A stretch of 64,000 nt of DNA from JAVJUV01 sp040220415 (GTDB lineage Bacteria > Pseudomonadota > Alphaproteobacteria > Rhodobacterales > Rhodobacteraceae): the NCBI GenBank assembly GCA_040220415.1, contig JAVJUV010000066.1, positions 50,571 through 114,570 on the forward strand, in the 5' to 3' direction. A model generated the notes under the pieces. It was given only the letters and a program-made list of their open reading frames with translations, did not search any database and was not told the origin of the DNA. This document shows, piece by piece, positions 33,424-42,013 of the stretch. The position numbers and the translations under genes were made by a program. Position 1 is the stretch's first letter, and each line of letters starts with the position of its first letter.

Positions 33424-34595
33424 CCATGCCCTCCAACGACATCCGCCGGGCGCGTACGCCCCTCAGCGCCAGCCGGCCGGTGGTGACACCGATCCAACCT
33501 TCGGTCGTCTATGCCTCCGAGGACGCCGACGCGCTCGACGCGCTCTATGAAGGTCATGCGAAAGGCTACACCTACGCGCGCGAAGGACATCCGAACGCCG
33601 AGGTTCTGGCCGAACTCGTCGACCGACTGGAAGGGGCCCGGGGAGGACTGGTCACCGGTTCCGGCATGGCGGCTGTCACAATTGCTTTGCTATCCACTCT
33701 TCGTGCTGGCGATCACGTGATCGGCGCCGACCAGCTTTACGGTCGATCACTTCGGCTCTTGCGCGAGGAATTGCCGCGCATGGGCATCGACGTCTCTTTG
33801 GTGGACCCGTCCGATCTGGCAAGTCTGGAAGCGGCCGTCCGGCCCGAGACACGGATGATCCTGCTCGAGACGGTCTCTAACCCGACACTCAGGGTTGCGG
33901 ACATCGAAGGCGCCGCACGGCTTTGCAAAGCAAAGGGCATCTTGCTGGCCGTTGACAACACGTTCACCACACCTCGCGGCCTGAGACCGTTTGAATTCGG
34001 GGCCGACATCGTGATCCATTCGATCACGAAGCTTCTTGCGGGTCATTCGGACGCGACACTCGGATACGTGGCCGCTCGGGATCCGGAAATCGCCACGCGG
34101 ATGCACACCCTGGCAGCAACACTTGGCACGACGGCATCACCTTTCGATTGCTGGCTGGCAGAGCGCGGGCTTTACACGTTTGAACTGCGCTACGACCGCG
34201 CGGTGTCGTCGGCCGAACGTTTGGCCGCCGCGCTGGCTGAGGCAAACGGCGTTCGCCGTGTTTTGTATCCAACCCGCCCGGATCATCCCGATCACAACCG
34301 CGCAAAAGCCCTTCTGGGCGGTAATGGCGGACACATGGTCAGTTTCGAGCTCGACGGCGACCGCGATGCGGTCAACCGGTTCCTGCGAGCAACTTCCGAG
34401 TTGGCCTTTGCACCAACGCTTGGCGATGTCGGAACTACGATCAGCCACCCTGCCAGTTCTTCGCACAGGGCGTTGTCAGAGCAACAACGCCAGGAGTTGG
34501 GGATCCCCGAAGGCTTTCTGCGGATCTCGGTCGGCTGCGAAAACACCGAAGACCTGATCGAAACGTTTCTGTCCGGTATTCGCTCGGTCGCCTAA
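33420..34595 (+). CDS. PLP-dependent trans-sulfuration enzyme (cystathionine beta/gamma-lyase family)
   Basis: Starts at GTG 33420, overlapping the previous stop (ATG 33426 is an alternative), 391 residues. It has YAREGHPNAEVLAELVDRLE, TGSGMAAVTIALLSTL, VDNTFTTPRGLRPFEFGADIVIHSITKLLAGHSD, where Lys204 binds PLP, and TLGDVGTTISHPASSSHRALSEQQR. These belong to the Cys/Met metabolism family: cystathionine lyase, methionine gamma-lyase or O-acetylhomoserine sulfhydrylase. The precise reaction cannot be decided. It is in one transcript with the gmk group. Confidence 0.85.
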   Translation: MTMPSNDIRRARTPLSASRPVVTPIQPSVVYASEDADALDALYEGHAKGYTYAREGHPNAEVLAELVDRLEGARGGLVTGSGMAAVTIALLSTLRAGDHVIGADQLYGRSLRLLREELPRMGIDVSLVDPSDLASLEAAVRPETRMILLETVSNPTLRVADIEGAARLCKAKGILLAVDNTFTTPRGLRPFEFGADIVIHSITKLLAGHSDATLGYVAARDPEIATRMHTLAATLGTTASPFDCWLAERGLYTFELRYDRAVSSAERLAAALAEANGVRRVLYPTRPDHPDHNRAKALLGGNGGHMVSFELDGDRDAVNRFLRATSELAFAPTLGDVGTTISHPASSSHRALSEQQRQELGIPEGFLRISVGCENTEDLIETFLSGIRSVA

Positions 34596-34960
34596 AGGCC
34601 GGTGATGATCTCGAAGTCCAGTCCAGGGCAAAGCTGAATTATTTCCGTCTCGACCAGCTGCGGCCTCGGCAATTCGAATGCCGTCGCGCGATAGATGCCC
34701 CGATATTCAAGTGCGTGCAAAAGCATGGCAAGATCGATGCAGTCGAAATCCTGCGCAAGTGCCGGCGAAACGATCGTGTCCGGCCTGAGTTGCTCCAGTA
34801 ATGCCGGAGTGACATCGTTGAATGCGACATAAGCGATGTTTCCGGGTCGCGGCAGATGCCCGCTGCGTCGTTCCCATTCCTCGGGAGAACCGACAGCCAG
34901 AAGCGGCACGTCCTCTTGCCGCTCCGTCGGAAGGGCCTCGGAGGCGATGGTCTTGTGCAC
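34592..34960 (-). CDS. Hypothetical protein, conserved-looking
   Basis: The minus-strand frame could start at ATG 34978, but AGGAGAG lies seven bases before an in-frame GTG at 34960, so the 122-residue product is preferred. Its features are a short basic start, VPLLAVGSPEEWERRSGH, FNDVTPALLEQLRPDTIVSPALAQDFDCIDLAMLLHALEYRG and FELPRPQLVETEI. I do not recognise the family. Its 3' end overlaps that of the trans-sulfuration gene by 4 nt (convergent). It faces away from phoR. Confidence 0.6.
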   Translation of the reverse strand: MHKTIASEALPTERQEDVPLLAVGSPEEWERRSGHLPRPGNIAYVAFNDVTPALLEQLRPDTIVSPALAQDFDCIDLAMLLHALEYRGIYRATAFELPRPQLVETEIIQLCPGLDFEIITGL

Positions 34961-35167
34961 GGATTCTCTCCTGTACATCTCGCACTACATGCAATGGTTG
35001 TTCGAAATGCGCGCAAATTCAACCTAAAATGTAACCAAACGTTAGGAAACATCCCCGCACCGCGAAGGTTGGCCATTGCCGGTGGATTGCGGAAGTGGAT
35101 GGGCTTGTCTAACCATGCATCAACGAATTCCACGCATACCGGCGGAAAAGACAATGCTAAGAACGAC

Positions 35168-36193
35168 ATGACACAAGGTCTGCTCGATGCCATGCCGCGT
35201 CCGACGCTGGTGATCGAACCGTCGGGCAAGCTTGGACTTGCGAACAAGGCCGCGCGCAAGATGTTCGGGGAAGCCATTCAGGGCCGCCATTACATCACCG
35301 TGTTGCGCCAGCCGGTCCTGCTGGACGCGGTCGAAAAAGCCATGAGCGAACGCGAGTCGGTTCAGGCGCGTTACCTGACGACCGAAGCGCAGAGAGATGT
35401 CACGCTGCTTGCACATTGCGCGCCAATCGAACCGGATGGCGGAATCCTTGTCGTGTTCGAGGATCATACGGCGCTTGAAGAGGCTGGTCAGATCCGGCGA
35501 GATTTCGTGGCCAACGTCAGCCACGAACTCAAGACACCGCTGACGGCACTGATCGGTTTCGTCGAGACACTTCAGGGCGCGGCGCGCGACGATCCCGACT
35601 CGCGGCAGCGCTTCCTGGGGATCATGCACAAGGAAGCCGGCCGCATGAATCGCCTGGTCGGCGATCTTTTGTCGCTTAGCCGCGTAGAGGCCAACGAAAG
35701 GGTTCGGCCAACGACAATGATCGATCTGTCCGCCATTGCGCGTGCTGCAGTCAGTTCTCTTGCACCGCTGGCAGGAGAGAATGATGTTTCCGTCACATCC
35801 GACGGGCTGGAAAGCCCGTGCATGATCCCTGCAGATCCCGACCAGTTGGCGCAGGTCGTCACCAACCTCATGGAGAACGCGATCAAGTATTCCGGCAAGG
35901 GCACCTCGGTCTCGGTATCCTTGAGACGCGAGGACGACCACCCGATGACGCGCGGCCCGGCGGCGATTCTCACCGTGGCTGACACGGGTGAGGGGATCGA
36001 CGCCCTTCATATCCCCCGCCTGACCGAGCGCTTTTATCGCGTGGACAGCCACAGATCCCGCGAACTGGGCGGAACGGGACTTGGCCTTGCGATCGTGAAG
36101 CACATCGTGAACCGCCACCGCGGTCGCCTGAAGATCGAGAGCAAACCGGGGCAGGGGAGCCGCTTTTCGGTGATTTTGCCGGCAGCACCCTGA
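35168..36193 (+). CDS. phoR: Phosphate regulon sensor histidine kinase PhoR
   Basis: The start at ATG 35168 gives 341 residues beginning TQGLLDAMPRPTLVIEP, a PAS-like region; upstream in-frame ATGs (such as 35099) exist, and upstream sequence holds no recognised TM segment. The HisKA box is FVANVSHELKTPLTALIGFVETLQG, then DPDQLAQVVTNLMENAIKYS, DTGEGIDALHIPRLTERFYRVD and GGTGLGLAIVKHIVNRHRGR. It lacks transmembrane helices, so it would be cytosolic unless it binds PhoU/PstB. It is followed 156 bp later by pstB. PhoB, its regulator, is absent from this locus. Confidence 0.88.
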   Translation: MTQGLLDAMPRPTLVIEPSGKLGLANKAARKMFGEAIQGRHYITVLRQPVLLDAVEKAMSERESVQARYLTTEAQRDVTLLAHCAPIEPDGGILVVFEDHTALEEAGQIRRDFVANVSHELKTPLTALIGFVETLQGAARDDPDSRQRFLGIMHKEAGRMNRLVGDLLSLSRVEANERVRPTTMIDLSAIARAAVSSLAPLAGENDVSVTSDGLESPCMIPADPDQLAQVVTNLMENAIKYSGKGTSVSVSLRREDDHPMTRGPAAILTVADTGEGIDALHIPRLTERFYRVDSHRSRELGGTGLGLAIVKHIVNRHRGRLKIESKPGQGSRFSVILPAAP

Positions 36194-36234
36194 TGGCCCG
36201 ATTTCGCCCCGATCAAGTCCGCAGCTAAAGCCCT

Positions 36235-36278
36235 GCAAAATCATCCGCCGTGAACTGCGTGTTCATGCGCGATTTTGC
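36235..36278. repeat. Nested inverted repeat between phoR and pstB
   Basis: GCAAAATC (36235-36242) pairs with GATTTTGC (36271-36278). Within it TGAAC (36251-36255) pairs with GTTCA (36261-36265). This two-tier hairpin lies in the place where pstS, pstC and pstA normally sit. It may be an attenuator, processing site or scar. Confidence 0.7.
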
Positions 36279-36349
36279 AAACAAAGGCATCGTGTGCGAC
36301 GAGGCTCGGATCGCCGTTTCGAGCGTTGCTGGTAATGGGAAACGGAAAC

Positions 36350-37147
36350 ATGAATGATACGCACATCATCGACAGGGCGACGACAGTGCAGGAAACCAAG
36401 ATATCCGCCAGGAACGTGAACGTGTTCTATGGCGACAATCACGCGATCAAGAATGTCTCGGTCGAGATCGAAGACAAGGCTGTCACCGCCTTTATCGGCC
36501 CGTCCGGTTGCGGCAAATCAACTTTCCTGCGGTGCCTGAACCGAATGAACGACACAATCGACATCTGCCGCGTCACCGGCGACATCACACTCGACGGGGA
36601 AGATATCTACGACACCAAGGTCGATCCGGTGCAGCTTCGCGCCAAGGTCGGGATGGTTTTCCAGAAACCGAACCCTTTCCCCAAGTCGATCTACGACAAT
36701 ATCGCCTATGGCCCGCGCATTCACGGACTGGCCAGAAACAAGGCGGAACTTGATGAGATTGTTGAAAAATCTCTCCGTCGCGGTGCCATCTGGGACGAGG
36801 TGAAAGATCGCCTCGACGCACCCGGAACCGGGCTTTCCGGTGGCCAGCAGCAGCGTCTTTGCATCGCCCGTGCGATCGCGACGCAGCCCGAGGTACTTCT
36901 GATGGACGAGCCTTGTTCGGCGCTCGATCCGATCGCCACAAGTCAGATCGAGGAGTTGATAGACGAACTACGTCGGAACTTCGCGGTCGTCATCGTCACC
37001 CATTCGATGCAACAAGCCGCCCGCGTCAGCCAGAAGACCGCATTCTTTCATCTGGGTGATCTCGTCGAGTTCGGCGCAACGCGACAAATCTTTACCAATC
37101 CGCACGATCCTCGGACGGAAAGTTATATTACCGGCCGTATCGGCTAG
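36350..37147 (+). CDS. pstB: Phosphate ABC transporter ATP-binding protein
   Basis: A 265-residue ABC ATPase, ATG 36350 with GGAAAC upstream. Walker A is GPSGCGKST (50-58), then MVFQKPNPFPKSIYDNIAYGPRIHG, typical of PstB, the LSGGQQQRLCIARAIA signature, Walker B VLLMDEPCSALDP and the switch His in VTHSMQQAA. It powers high-affinity phosphate uptake with PstS, PstC and PstA, none of which is encoded next to it. It precedes phoU by 10 bp. Confidence 0.95.
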   Translation: MNDTHIIDRATTVQETKISARNVNVFYGDNHAIKNVSVEIEDKAVTAFIGPSGCGKSTFLRCLNRMNDTIDICRVTGDITLDGEDIYDTKVDPVQLRAKVGMVFQKPNPFPKSIYDNIAYGPRIHGLARNKAELDEIVEKSLRRGAIWDEVKDRLDAPGTGLSGGQQQRLCIARAIATQPEVLLMDEPCSALDPIATSQIEELIDELRRNFAVVIVTHSMQQAARVSQKTAFFHLGDLVEFGATRQIFTNPHDPRTESYITGRIG

Positions 37148-37157
37148 GAGCGCAGCC

Positions 37158-37868
37158 ATGCACGATCAACATATCGCAAGAGCCTTCGACCGCGACCTCG
37201 AGTCCATCCAAGGGATGCTGATCAAGATGGGCGGCATGGTCGAAACCGCCATCGTCGAGGGTGCGCGGTCACTTGAAATGCGGGACGTCGAACGCGCCGA
37301 GCAGGTTCGCGCGGCAGATAAGCAAATCGACGCCCTGGAAGAGCAATTGACCGAGGAGGCGACCCGCGTCATCGCGTTGCGCGCGCCGACCGCAAGCGAT
37401 CTTCGCACCGTGATGACAGCGATCAAGATCGGCACCAACCTCGAACGATGCGGCGACTACGCCAAGAACATGGCCAAACGTACAACGGTATTGGCCGAAG
37501 TCAGCGCGATCGAGGGCGCGCCGGCCTCGATTCGCCGCATGTGCCACGAGGTGCAGATGATGCTGAAAGACGCGCTGGATGCTTATTTCCAGCGCGATGA
37601 CAAACTTGCCATGAAGGTGATCCTTCGCGACGAGGATGTGGACGAGCTTTACAACGCTCTGTTCCGCGAACTTCTGACCCATATGATGGAGGATCCAAGA
37701 AACATCACGCCCTGCATGCATCTGCATTTCATCGCCAAGAACGTCGAACGGATGGGCGACCACGTCACGTCGATTGCAGAGCAGGTGATCTATCTTGTAA
37801 CCGGCGCGTATCCCGAAGAAAGCAGACCCAAGCAGGACAAGACGTCCTTCATCGGAAGAGGGGCGTAA
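37158..37868 (+). CDS. phoU: Phosphate signalling protein PhoU
   Basis: ATG 37158 with AGGAG seven bases upstream, 236 residues. Two similar three-helix bundles show the PhoU repeat: AFDRDLESIQGMLIKMGGMVETAIVEG and LRTVMTAIKIGTNLERCGDYAKNMAKR with its second copy LHFIAKNVERMGDHVTSIAEQVIYL, which carry the metal-binding E/D-x-x-x-D. PhoU links PstB and PhoR and represses the Pho response at high phosphate. No phoB follows. Confidence 0.95.
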   Translation: MHDQHIARAFDRDLESIQGMLIKMGGMVETAIVEGARSLEMRDVERAEQVRAADKQIDALEEQLTEEATRVIALRAPTASDLRTVMTAIKIGTNLERCGDYAKNMAKRTTVLAEVSAIEGAPASIRRMCHEVQMMLKDALDAYFQRDDKLAMKVILRDEDVDELYNALFRELLTHMMEDPRNITPCMHLHFIAKNVERMGDHVTSIAEQVIYLVTGAYPEESRPKQDKTSFIGRGA

Positions 37869-38191
37869 AATCGCACAAGGGGGATCGTTCCGGCGATCTG
37901 GTACCTGAATCGGGAACAGCGCAAGCTGCATCGCAAGAGTTCGCATAATCTGTATTATGTTAAGTAAGAATCAACTCAAAGCTAAATGCACCTAAAGAAT
38001 GACCTTCAACCACATTGAATTGAAAAGATTAACTCGTGTCGCAATGATTACATCCCGCCTCGCCCTCAAGCTCCCGGAGTCACTGGGCTGCTGCGGATTT
38101 GCCATTTGCCAATTGCCCTGAGTTTTTGGCACACTCATGCACAACAGTAATTACAGTTCGATGTGATTTCGCTACGAGTTCTTTATCAAGT
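37869..38191. promoter_or_regulatory. Intergenic region before the LuxR-type regulator
   Basis: This 323-bp gap is AT-richer than its surroundings, especially 37945-38060, and contains no convincing open frame. An inverted repeat, TGCCAA at 38107-38112 and TTGGCA at 38126-38131, is about 60 bp before the LuxR start. It probably holds the luxR promoter; nothing else was recognised. Confidence 0.5.
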
Positions 38192-38989
38192 ATGATGTCC
38201 GGCTCATCAGTTTCTTCCAAAGTCATCTCGATCCTCGATGATCTCGTCGCGGCCCAGACCGTGGAAGCTGTCTGGGCGGTCCATACGAACGCGATGGCGG
38301 AATTCGGTTTCGACAGATTGTTCTACGGCTTCACACGTTCTCACACCGAGTTCGGTCTCGGACATCATGACGACATTCTGGTTCTGTCCAATCATACGGA
38401 CGAATACCTTGAAGGATATTTCAAGGACGATTTGTATCTGGATGCCCCGATGTTGACCTGGGCCCGTCAGAACGTCGGTGCCATGTCATGGTCATGGATT
38501 ATCGAGAACAAGTCCGCATTGACGTCAAAACAGAAGAAGGTTCTGGCCTTCAACCTGTCGCATGGAGTGACAGCCGGTTATACGATCTCGTTTCGGGATG
38601 CGGTCACGCGCAACAAAGGTGCGATAGCATTGACCGCCGGGCCCGGAATTTCACAATGTGATGTCGAGACTATTTGGGCAAGAAGTGGAAAAGAAATCAA
38701 TATTTTAAACCAGTTTGTTCACCTTAGGATAGCGTCATTGCCCTGGCCTTCGGTCCGCAGGCGTCTGTCCGCCCGTCAACGCGAGGTTCTCGAATGGGTC
38801 GGCGACGGCAAGACGATTGCCGACATCGCGACCATAATGGGTCTGACTGCAGCGACGGTTGAGAAGCACCTCAGGAAGGCGCGTGATGCGCTGAATGTCG
38901 AGACTACTGCACAGGCCGTCATGAAGGCCTCGATTCACAAGCAGATTTTCACGATGGATGCAGACTTCCCGACGATATCGCAGAGGTAG
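38192..38989 (+). CDS. LuxR-family transcriptional regulator (autoinducer-binding type, solo)
   Basis: Starting at ATG 38192 (ATG 38195 also possible), 265 residues. The N-terminal half is the autoinducer-binding fold: FGFDRLFYGFTRSHTEFG, YFKDDLYLDAPMLTWARQNVGAMSWSWI, RDAVTRNKGAIALTAGPG. The C-terminal HTH is typical: LSARQREVLEWVGDGKTIADIATIMGLTAATVEKHLRKAR. The normal Asp-Pro pair after the Tyr is split by Ala (DAP), so ligand binding may differ from classic AHL receptors. No luxI synthase gene lies in the window. It could respond to foreign or non-AHL signals. Confidence 0.85.
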   Translation: MMSGSSVSSKVISILDDLVAAQTVEAVWAVHTNAMAEFGFDRLFYGFTRSHTEFGLGHHDDILVLSNHTDEYLEGYFKDDLYLDAPMLTWARQNVGAMSWSWIIENKSALTSKQKKVLAFNLSHGVTAGYTISFRDAVTRNKGAIALTAGPGISQCDVETIWARSGKEINILNQFVHLRIASLPWPSVRRRLSARQREVLEWVGDGKTIADIATIMGLTAATVEKHLRKARDALNVETTAQAVMKASIHKQIFTMDADFPTISQR

Positions 38990-39029
38990 GGAAAACCTTA
39001 CTTCCCTTACGTAAACTTTTTGCTGATAG

Positions 39030-39084
39030 TGCGCATGTTCCGTGAGTGGTGGCATTTATTGCCATGGAACGTTCTGCGTGCGCA
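39030..39084. repeat. Nested three-level inverted repeat downstream of the LuxR solo
   Basis: TGGCA (39050-39054) and TGCCA (39060-39064) form an inner hairpin with loop TTTAT; GTTCC (39038-39042) pairs with GGAAC (39066-39070); TGCGCA occurs at 39030-39035 and 39079-39084. Pairing between tiers is imperfect. It may act as a transcript-end structure; function is not known. Confidence 0.55.
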
Positions 39085-39236
39085 GTCCAATGTTTCGGAG
39101 TGGCGGCGCAGTATCCGGGAAACCGGGTGTCGGTCTGAGGTCGCATAAACGGCTGACGGCCGGCATTTTACCGGAACGAGTTTGGTGCGCGCCTCGATAC
39201 CTCATCCCCATTGAGTGCGCGCCCGTGGTGTGTTCG

Positions 39237-39264
39237 GGCGGCGCCACGTCCCGATGGCGCCGCC
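39237..39264 (-). terminator. Hairpin downstream of tsf
   Basis: GGCGGCGCCA (39237-39246) and TGGCGCCGCC (39255-39264) form a perfect 10-bp stem with an 8-base loop directly after the tsf stop. It lacks a clear T run, but position and strength make it the likely end of the rpsB-tsf transcript. Confidence 0.65.
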
Positions 39265-39271
39265 TTACACA

Positions 39272-40147
39272 TCAGCCCTGAACAGCTTTCGCAACCTCGG
39301 CCGCGAAGTCTTCCTGCTTTTTCTCGATTCCCTCGCCTACTTCCAGACGCACGAAGCCGGTCACCTTGATCCCGGCTTCCTCGGCAGCCTTGGCTACCGT
39401 CAGGTCAGGATTCACGACGAAAGCCTGGCTCAGCAGAGTCGATTCCGCGATGAACTTCTTCATCCGGCCCTCGATCATCTTCTCGATCACTTGCTCCGGC
39501 TTGCCGCTTTCGCGGGCGATATCCATCTGGATCTGCTTTTCCTTCGCGACGATCGCCGGATCCATGTCAGCTTCGGAAAGCGCGGCGGGGTTCACAGCGG
39601 CTACGTGCATTGCAACCTGTTTGGCGGTTGCGGCATCGTCGCCCGAGTATGCGACGAGAACGCCGATGTTGCCCATACCTTCGGTTGCTGCGTTGTGGAC
39701 ATAGGCCACCACGTTGTCGCCCGTGATCTTGGCCATGCGGCGCAGCTGCATGTTCTCGCCGATCTTGGCGATGGCATCGGTCAGGACTTCGCCGGCGGAT
39801 TTGCCATTGACGGTGGCCGACTTCAGCGCCTCCACGTTGTCGACGCCGATGGCAGCGTCGGCAAAGCCGGCTACCATCTTCTGGAACTCTTCGTTCTTGG
39901 CAACGAAGTCGGTCTCGGAGTTGACTTCGACCGCGACACCGGTGCCGCCCACGGTTTTCACCGCAACAAGTCCCTCGGCCGCGGTGCGTCCGGATTTCTT
40001 GTCGGCCTTGGCCAGACCCTTGGTTCGCAGCCAGTCGACGGCGGCTTCCATGTCGCCACCGGTTTCGGTCAACGCCTTCTTCGCGTCCATCATGCCCGCG
40101 CCGGTCGTGTCGCGCAGCTCTTTCACAAGTGCAGCGGTGATTGCCAT
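39272..40147 (-). CDS. tsf: Elongation factor Ts
   Basis: A 291-residue protein starting at ATG 40147, GGAGAG 6 nt upstream. The N-terminal UBA-like MAITAALVKELRDTTGAGMMDAKKALTE and the core VEVNSETDFVAKNEEF, VAMHVAAVNP are diagnostic. EF-Ts is the guanine nucleotide exchange factor of EF-Tu. It follows rpsB by 76 bp, as usual in bacteria. Confidence 0.97.
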   Translation of the reverse strand: MAITAALVKELRDTTGAGMMDAKKALTETGGDMEAAVDWLRTKGLAKADKKSGRTAAEGLVAVKTVGGTGVAVEVNSETDFVAKNEEFQKMVAGFADAAIGVDNVEALKSATVNGKSAGEVLTDAIAKIGENMQLRRMAKITGDNVVAYVHNAATEGMGNIGVLVAYSGDDAATAKQVAMHVAAVNPAALSEADMDPAIVAKEKQIQMDIARESGKPEQVIEKMIEGRMKKFIAESTLLSQAFVVNPDLTVAKAAEEAGIKVTGFVRLEVGEGIEKKQEDFAAEVAKAVQG

Positions 40148-40223
40148 CTTGGCTCTCCTCAATCTCTGGAATCGGGTCCGAACGCGGAGCTATCCGCGTC
40201 CGGTATCAATCTCGTGACAGGCC

Positions 40224-41045
40224 TTACTCGGCCTTTTCGGCCTCGGCTTCGGGAGCGGATTCGCCCTCGGAAAGTGCAGCCTCAACCGCAGCTTCAGGCT
40301 CCAGCCCCTCTTCGGCGGCGTCTTCCAGCGCGCCGATGTCAACGCCTGCGGCGCCAAGCTGAGCGCTCATGCCGTCAAGCGCAGCGCGGCTGGCCAGATC
40401 GCAGTAAAGCGCGATGGCGCGGGCCGCGTCGTCGTTGCCCGGAATGATGTAGTCGACGCCTGCGGGCGAGCAGTTCGTGTCGACCACGGCCACGACGGGA
40501 ATACCAAGCTTGCGGGCTTCCGCGATGGCAAGGTCTTCCTTGTTCACATCGATCACGAACAGAAGATCCGGCACACCACCCATTTCGCGGATACCGCCCA
40601 AAGACGCCTGCAGCTTGGCCTGCTCGCGCTCCATGCCCAGACGTTCTTTCTTCGTCAGGCCCTCGGCACCTTCGGCCATCTGCTCGTCGATCTGCTTCAG
40701 CCGCTGAATCGACTGCGACACGGTTTTCCAGTTGGTCAGCGTGCCGCCAAGCCAGCGGTGGTTCATGTAGTACTGGGCACAACGCTCGGCGGCGTCCGCA
40801 ATCGGTTTTTGTGCCTGCCGCTTGGTGCCGACGAACAGGATGCGGCCGTTCTTGGCGACGGTATCGCGTATGACCTGAAGTGCCGCGTCCAGCATGGGAA
40901 CGGTCTGCGTCAGATCGATGATGTGAATGCCGTTGCGGTCGCCATAGATGAACTCACCCATCTTGGGGTTCCATCGCTGGGTCTGGTGACCGAAGTGAAC
41001 GCCAGCTTCCAAAAGCTGACGCAAAGAGAATTCAGGGAGCGCCAT
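40224..41045 (-). CDS. rpsB: Ribosomal protein S2
   Basis: Start ATG 41045 (MALPEFSLRQLLEAG) matches known alphaproteobacterial S2 N-termini; ATG 41051 two codons upstream is nearer to the GGAAAGGAAC site. The 273 residues show VHFGHQTQRWNPKMGEFIYG, HRWLGGTLTNWKTV and the PVVAVVDTNCSPAGVDYIIPGNDDAARAI segment. The C-terminus has an acidic Glu/Ala-rich tail (about residues 245-273). It is the first gene of the rpsB-tsf transcript. Confidence 0.97.
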   Translation of the reverse strand: MALPEFSLRQLLEAGVHFGHQTQRWNPKMGEFIYGDRNGIHIIDLTQTVPMLDAALQVIRDTVAKNGRILFVGTKRQAQKPIADAAERCAQYYMNHRWLGGTLTNWKTVSQSIQRLKQIDEQMAEGAEGLTKKERLGMEREQAKLQASLGGIREMGGVPDLLFVIDVNKEDLAIAEARKLGIPVVAVVDTNCSPAGVDYIIPGNDDAARAIALYCDLASRAALDGMSAQLGAAGVDIGALEDAAEEGLEPEAAVEAALSEGESAPEAEAEKAE

Positions 41046-41163
41046 GTCCATGTTCCTTTCCGGTTTGCGCCTCGGCAGAGCGTCAAAGGGATCTCTCCCA
41101 ACCGGCGGACCAGACGGGGATGTCTCCCCCGAACGGCCCAAGCCCTGCCTGTGAAGTCCGCGC

Positions 41164-41192
41164 GATATATGCCAGGCGGCCTTGGCTTGCAA
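41164..41192 (-). promoter_or_regulatory. Sigma70-type promoter upstream of rpsB
   Basis: On the minus strand TTGCAA (revcomp of 41187-41192) and TATATC (revcomp of 41164-41169) are separated by exactly 17 bp. Transcription would begin near 41157, giving a leader of about 110 nt before rpsB, long enough for ribosomal-protein autoregulation. This is by pattern only. Confidence 0.6.
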
Positions 41193-41239
41193 GCCCCCTG
41201 CCCCCGCGGCGCAACCGAAGCAGCTAAAGCGCCCCCGGC

Positions 41240-41848
41240 CTACCTCTCGAAACGCGACCGCCCTTCAACGATCGGTCTTGCGGGCGGAAACCGCGTCGAT
41301 GCGCCTATCGTCATGATGTCCGGAAATAATTCCATCAACTCCAGCCTGTGCGCATTGCCCAATGCGCGCAGTACCATGTCGTCGGGATGAAACGTCTCGG
41401 TCCAGGTCCCATTGGCAAGGATGATCTGGTGTCGGTCGCAGAGAAGATGGATATAGCTGACCCCAAGCGTCTGTGCTGAACGGATGCTCTTGTGGTCGAT
41501 CAAGTGCCGTGCGGCAACCAGCACTTCCTCGCTCTGGCAAACCGAATCGCCCGGAATGGGATCCAGTTCGCAAAGGAAACGGTGGTTCGGGCTGACCAGC
41601 ATATCACGCGAGGGCGCCCCCTCGCCCAAAGCCCCCGCCCTGACCAGTACCGGCTGCAATCGCCGGGCATTGCGCAGATCGTCGTGACCCAGATCACGCC
41701 GCCCTATCCAGTAAATCCGCCGCAGCCCGTTGTCGCGCGTGACGACCTTGTCGCCACGGCGAAGTGTCTCGATCGGGCGTTGACCGCGATCGGTCGCAAT
41801 CAGCGTGCCGGGCGTGAAGCACGGACTCACCGGCGAAATATCAGACAA
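41240..41848 (-). CDS. Hint (Hedgehog/intein) domain protein
   Basis: A 202-residue protein with TTG start at 41848 and a G-rich site GGGGGGCAGG upstream; a stop in frame lies further upstream. It begins a few residues before CFTPGTLIATDRGQRPIETLRRGDKVVTRDNGLRRIYWIGRRDL, the Hint domain with a catalytic-type Cys. Further on is LVSPNHRFL and YIHLLCDRHQIILANGTWTETFHP. These short Hint proteins are frequent in Rhodobacteraceae. Whether it self-cleaves is uncertain: there is no C-extein partner and the function is unknown. Confidence 0.88.
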   Translation of the reverse strand: MSDISPVSPCFTPGTLIATDRGQRPIETLRRGDKVVTRDNGLRRIYWIGRRDLGHDDLRNARRLQPVLVRAGALGEGAPSRDMLVSPNHRFLCELDPIPGDSVCQSEEVLVAARHLIDHKSIRSAQTLGVSYIHLLCDRHQIILANGTWTETFHPDDMVLRALGNAHRLELMELFPDIMTIGASTRFPPARPIVEGRSRFER

Positions 41849-41993
41849 GAACCTGCCCCCCGGGGGAAAAACCGGGCGATGCTGGCGATCAGGCGGGGAT
41901 CAATGCGTCTTCCGTGAAGCCCTCCACCCAGGGCATTGTATCACACGGGGCGCATCGATCCCCGCCGCCGAACGGCAGCACTCGATACCCACC

Positions 41994-42013
41994 TTTGCAG
42001 TATTTCCTGCAAA
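41994..42013. promoter_or_regulatory. Inverted repeat TTTGCAG-n6-CTGCAAA
   Basis: A perfect 7-bp inverted repeat with a six-base spacer at 41994-42000 and 42007-42013, about 145 bp upstream of the Hint gene start. It looks like a transcription-factor operator, but no regulator is assigned. Confidence 0.5.

Noticed and set aside
38107..38131. Lux box for the LuxR solo
   Set aside because: The TGCCAA/TTGGCA inverted repeat does not match the known lux-box consensus or spacing.
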